The position numbers and the translations under genes are program-made. Positions 60,875-64,000 of a DNA stretch of 64,000 nucleotides are shown here, piece by piece (within the stretch, counting starts at the first letter, position 1; each line of letters begins with the position of its first letter). A model generated the notes under the pieces. It saw only the letters and a program-made list of their open reading frames with translations, was not told the DNA's origin and searched no databases. This stretch comes from Campylobacterales bacterium (lineage in GTDB: Bacteria > Campylobacterota > Campylobacteria > Campylobacterales > Sulfurimonadaceae), in contig JAPLGP010000033.1 of NCBI GenBank assembly GCA_026390075.1, forward strand, positions 1 through 64,000, in the 5' to 3' direction.

Positions 60875-63519
60875 TATATTTCTCCTTCTTGTGTTGGTAT
60901 TGTAAAAATAAATGTAGTTCCAAGATTTTTTTGCGTATTTATTTTTATAGTTCCACCAATTTTCTCAAGTTCTGCTTTCACTGCACTCATGCCGACTCCT
61001 CGCCCTGATGTTTCAGTGATTTCCTCTTTTGTAGAAAATTGTTCACTAAAAATAAAATTATAGATTTCCTCATCACTTAGTGAACTCACTTGCTGTTTTG
61101 TTATCATTCCTTCATTGAAGGCTTTTTCTAAGATTTTTTCTTTATCTATTCCAGAACCATCATCCGAGATAATAATTTCAATAATATTCCCTGTTTCTTT
61201 AAAGCTGCATGAGATTGTTCCCTCTGTATCTTTTTCATTTTCATCTCTTAGCTCAGGCGTTTCGATTCCATGGTCTATAGCATTTCTAAATACATGTATA
61301 AGAGATTTTACAAATGGTTTGATTTTGTCTGAAACTAATACATGGCTATCACCTATAATTTCAAATGAATAGATATGTTTTTCCAATTTTGTAGCTAATT
61401 GCTCTACTAAAGAAGGATAAGGTTTGAGCATTTGAAGTAAACTTTGATTAGACAAACTTGCTACTTCGGTAATAATTTCTTTTGCTTGTGGCGTTGTAAG
61501 ATTTGATTGCTCAAAGAGTTTAAAGATTTTATTTTCTAAAGTTTTAATGACAGATAGATTTATTTTAACAAAACTATGAGCGTTAAAAAACTCATCTCCT
61601 AAAATATTTTTGATAATATCAAGTTCCACATGCCAAGTAGATTTAAAATCATACTTGTTTAAAAGTGACAATAACTTTTCATTCGTATGCTTCGTTTCTT
61701 TTAGCATTGATGACAGTTCGCTCTCAATTGAGTGTAAAAAAATGACAATGTTAGGCATGTGGAGTTGAGCGAAAGCACCTTTAAAAGTATGGATAGTTCT
61801 ATAAATTTCATTGATGTTATAAAGAGATGTTTTACTCATATCTATCTGATTTTTGTAATTGTCCATAAACAGTTCATACTCTTTTTTTGTCTCAAAATAG
61901 ATATCGCTTTGCGTTACAACTTCAACAATCATTTTTAAAGTTGTTTGTTCTTTTTCCACTTTATTTTCAAGTTTCTTTTGCGCTGAAATATTTGTGATGA
62001 CTAACATAAGTTTCTCATCCCCAAGAAGCTTGTACTCTAGTTTGAGTGCTCTTTTATTTAAAATAATCTCTATTGGTAATAACGAAAGAAGGGAATGTTT
62101 AATAATATCATTGTCCATCTCGTTAATATCTAAAATCGTAGTTTGAAAGAACTCTTTTTTACTTTCATCTACAAACAATAAATCAGCTATATTTTTACCA
62201 GCTATATCTTCGCCTAAAAATCGTTTACACTCTGCCGAGTATTCATTATCAACTATAAAATCACAGCCAAAAGATAAAAATCCTTGCCCCGCGTTATCTA
62301 AAAGCGCACTTATTTTTTTAGTTTTTTCTTCAACTTTATATTCTAAGTTTGTGTTTAACTCGCTTATCTCTTCATGAAGTTTCGCACTAACTGCTATATT
62401 TTCTCTCAAAGAGTCTGCCATTTTTCCAAACTCATCATCTGTGTATATTGCAATGTCATTTGTATAATCTTTTTTACCTTGTAAAAATAAGAAAAAGCTC
62501 GACAACCCATCTTCAAATATTTTTAATGGTTGTGTCACAAGTTTTTTTACAGCTAACATAATGACAAGTGTTATAACTATTGCCATTGTCAAGATTCCAA
62601 GAAGAGACAAATAGATTAAAATATGTGATTTGTCTATAACACTATTTACAGCTAAGAGCGGTTTTGCCAAAATAATGACGCCAAGCTCTTTGTCCTGAAA
62701 ATCTTTTACTTTTACAAAAGTATAAAAATATTTTGTGCTTAATACATAGCTATTTTTGAAAAGTTTTTGCATATCAAGATTTTTTGCATCCCCTAAAAAA
62801 TCTTGATTTATAAACTTTTGAGAGATAATATAACTTTGAAATTTATCACCCTCAGTAAATAAAACTTTTTCACCCCCACTCATCATGTCGTTGACTTTTC
62901 CATCCATTAAAAGCAAAAAGCCTACACTCGTTTTATCAAAATCTTTTGCAATAGAATCTACACCTTGAATAAACTCCAAAGAACCTAAATGCTCTTCATT
63001 GTCGCCTATAATTGGTATAACTGACCTTAAATTGAGACCCACTCTTCCCGCTTCAAGGGATGTCACAGGATTAAGTGTTTTATTTACAGCTACAACAGTT
63101 GCTCTAAATGAACTTAAATCATCTCCATATTTTTCTGCTTCCCAATTTCTTAAAAATGATATATTATTTTTTGTATGAATTTGAACTTTAATATTCTGAA
63201 ATTCAGTATGCTCTTTCATTCTTATTGAAATATCTTTAAGTGATTCTATTGCATATTTTCTTTCATCTGTTTGCAGAGCAGTTTTTATTCTCTTATCATT
63301 GGCAATAGAAATAGCGTTTGTTATTCCTATTCTAACTTTGCAGTCCATCTTATAGTTTGCACTCTCTATAAGCTCTTTACTTGTACTTTGATAAACATCC
63401 TGTGTAATTTTTGTCCCATACCAAGAAAGCAGAAGAAATGATACAATCAAAGAAGCTAGGGAGATACCAATAATCGCTATATTTAACTTTGTACTGACTA
63501 ATAATGAACGCACAGACAA
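60874..63519 (-). CDS. Membrane CheA-like hybrid kinase (Cache-HAMP-PAS-Hpt-HATPase)
   Basis: 881 residues. Two membrane helices (about 14-33 and 300-322) flank a ~265-residue periplasmic Cache-type domain ('GRVGLNLRSVIPI'). HAMP and coiled coil (325-400), PAS-like (403-515), an Hpt domain with phospho-His577 in 'IYRTIHTFKGAFAQL', then a CheA-type ATPase ('HVFRNAIDHGIETPELRDENE', 'ISDDGSGID', 'SGRGVGMSAVK'). It ends without a CheW-like P5 domain, so is probably independent of chemoreceptor arrays. Two GGCATGTGG copies are inside. Confidence 0.85.
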   Translation of the reverse strand: MSVRSLLVSTKLNIAIIGISLASLIVSFLLLSWYGTKITQDVYQSTSKELIESANYKMDCKVRIGITNAISIANDKRIKTALQTDERKYAIESLKDISIRMKEHTEFQNIKVQIHTKNNISFLRNWEAEKYGDDLSSFRATVVAVNKTLNPVTSLEAGRVGLNLRSVIPIIGDNEEHLGSLEFIQGVDSIAKDFDKTSVGFLLLMDGKVNDMMSGGEKVLFTEGDKFQSYIISQKFINQDFLGDAKNLDMQKLFKNSYVLSTKYFYTFVKVKDFQDKELGVIILAKPLLAVNSVIDKSHILIYLSLLGILTMAIVITLVIMLAVKKLVTQPLKIFEDGLSSFFLFLQGKKDYTNDIAIYTDDEFGKMADSLRENIAVSAKLHEEISELNTNLEYKVEEKTKKISALLDNAGQGFLSFGCDFIVDNEYSAECKRFLGEDIAGKNIADLLFVDESKKEFFQTTILDINEMDNDIIKHSLLSLLPIEIILNKRALKLEYKLLGDEKLMLVITNISAQKKLENKVEKEQTTLKMIVEVVTQSDIYFETKKEYELFMDNYKNQIDMSKTSLYNINEIYRTIHTFKGAFAQLHMPNIVIFLHSIESELSSMLKETKHTNEKLLSLLNKYDFKSTWHVELDIIKNILGDEFFNAHSFVKINLSVIKTLENKIFKLFEQSNLTTPQAKEIITEVASLSNQSLLQMLKPYPSLVEQLATKLEKHIYSFEIIGDSHVLVSDKIKPFVKSLIHVFRNAIDHGIETPELRDENEKDTEGTISCSFKETGNIIEIIISDDGSGIDKEKILEKAFNEGMITKQQVSSLSDEEIYNFIFSEQFSTKEEITETSGRGVGMSAVKAELEKIGGTIKINTQKNLGTTFIFTIPTQEGEI

Positions 63520-63585
63520 CCCCTTAAGATAAAAAAATCTAATAATTATACTAAATAAAAATCTCTTTTTTATCTCTTTTTCATT

Positions 63586-64000
63586 TTATATAACGAAATT
63601 TAAGGCTTTTTTTGTGAAGTCAGTAGAACAAAAAAACATTGCAACAAAGACAGGATTTATTTTTACAAAATCATCTTCAATCGTCTCAAATGCTTTAAAA
63701 CTGAAGCCTCCACCATCCTTATGATTTTGAGGTGTTACTACAAATTCTATAGGAGCTAAAGTTTTAACCATATTCATAACGATTTTTTTCTTTTTTTCAC
63801 TTACTTTTTCTAGTATGTTAAAACTAGGTTCTTCCGCACTTCTATGCCCTACGAGTATCTCTTCTAAAACAGTTACTTTATCTTTAAACACTACTTTATT
63901 CCATTTGATGATACTATTTTCAGAAGCTATTTGTTTACCTGAAAACATAAGTGGATTTGGTTTTTTTGTTTTCATTGCTTCAATGAGAGCAAGAAGAAAA
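63586..64000 (-). CDS. Unidentified protein, 5' end beyond the window
   Basis: At least 138 codons. An ATG at 63975 is possible, but the frame stays open to the window edge with 'LLALIEA' before it, so the gene may be longer. 'EILVGHRSAEEPSFNILEKVSEKKKKIVMNMVKTLAPIEFVVTP' and 'CSTDFTKKALNFVI' do not match a family I know. Lies before the kinase operon by 66 bases in the same direction. Confidence 0.5.
   Translation of the reverse strand, partial: FLLALIEAMKTKKPNPLMFSGKQIASENSIIKWNKVVFKDKVTVLEEILVGHRSAEEPSFNILEKVSEKKKKIVMNMVKTLAPIEFVVTPQNHKDGGGFSFKAFETIEDDFVKINPVFVAMFFCSTDFTKKALNFVI

Overview
The window looks like chromosomal DNA of a Campylobacterota (epsilonproteobacterial) sulfur oxidiser close to Sulfurimonas. 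The evidence is low GC, a pseudaminic acid flagellin-glycosylation operon with a Maf protein beside fliD and fliS, a soxCDYZ-type sulfur oxidation cluster, sulfide:quinone oxidoreductase and flavocytochrome c flavoprotein genes, and many sensor proteins. The genus is inferred from gene content only. No rRNA, tRNA, CRISPR array, prophage or intact insertion sequence was seen.

Layout: 0.3-9.6 kb (minus) is a tightly overlapping operon reading pseB-pseC-glycosyltransferase-pseF-pseG-methyltransferase-wbqC-pseI-maf. 9.7-11.8 kb (plus) holds fliD, fliS and a FliT-like gene. 11.8-18 kb carries sugar uptake and phosphosugar genes, a lytic transglycosylase and the amgK-murU pair. 18-23.5 kb is an accessory block: dinD, a frameshifted HEPN gene, a frameshifted acetyltransferase remnant and an AAA ATPase/DUF4276 pair. 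22.9-30 kb holds small detoxification-type enzymes with AraC, MocR and TetR regulators; the TetR gene is preceded by two matching palindromic operators. 30-35.4 kb holds alkD-like, anmK, an SSS symporter, nagZ and a nucleosidase gene. Together with amgK/murU these cover most of a peptidoglycan sugar recycling route. 35.5-41.2 kb holds a GAF-PAS-GGDEF protein and rnhA-rnc-aroC.

41.3-54.3 kb is the sulfur region: cytochrome c, a Tat-exported type II-like SQR, then soxC-soxD-soxY-soxZ, a metallo-hydrolase, a thioredoxin-like protein, a MOSC protein, and a flavocytochrome c flavoprotein flanked by two DUF302 proteins. soxXA and soxB are absent here, so thiosulfate oxidation would need a second locus. 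54.3-64 kb holds moaC/mobA (molybdenum cofactor, used by SoxC), an OmpA porin, leuC, an rsuA-family gene, and a kinase/CheX/CheY signalling module.

The most striking signal is not a gene. The 9-mer GGCATGTGG (mostly within TTGGCATGTGGAA) occurs 33 times by eye, in both orientations, mostly inside genes and without regard to reading frame. It also forms two hairpins at gene ends. This is how DNA uptake sequences behave in Neisseriaceae and Pasteurellaceae. It is absent from most of the accessory block and from the whole sulfur cluster. I propose it as a DNA-uptake-like genomic signature of this lineage.
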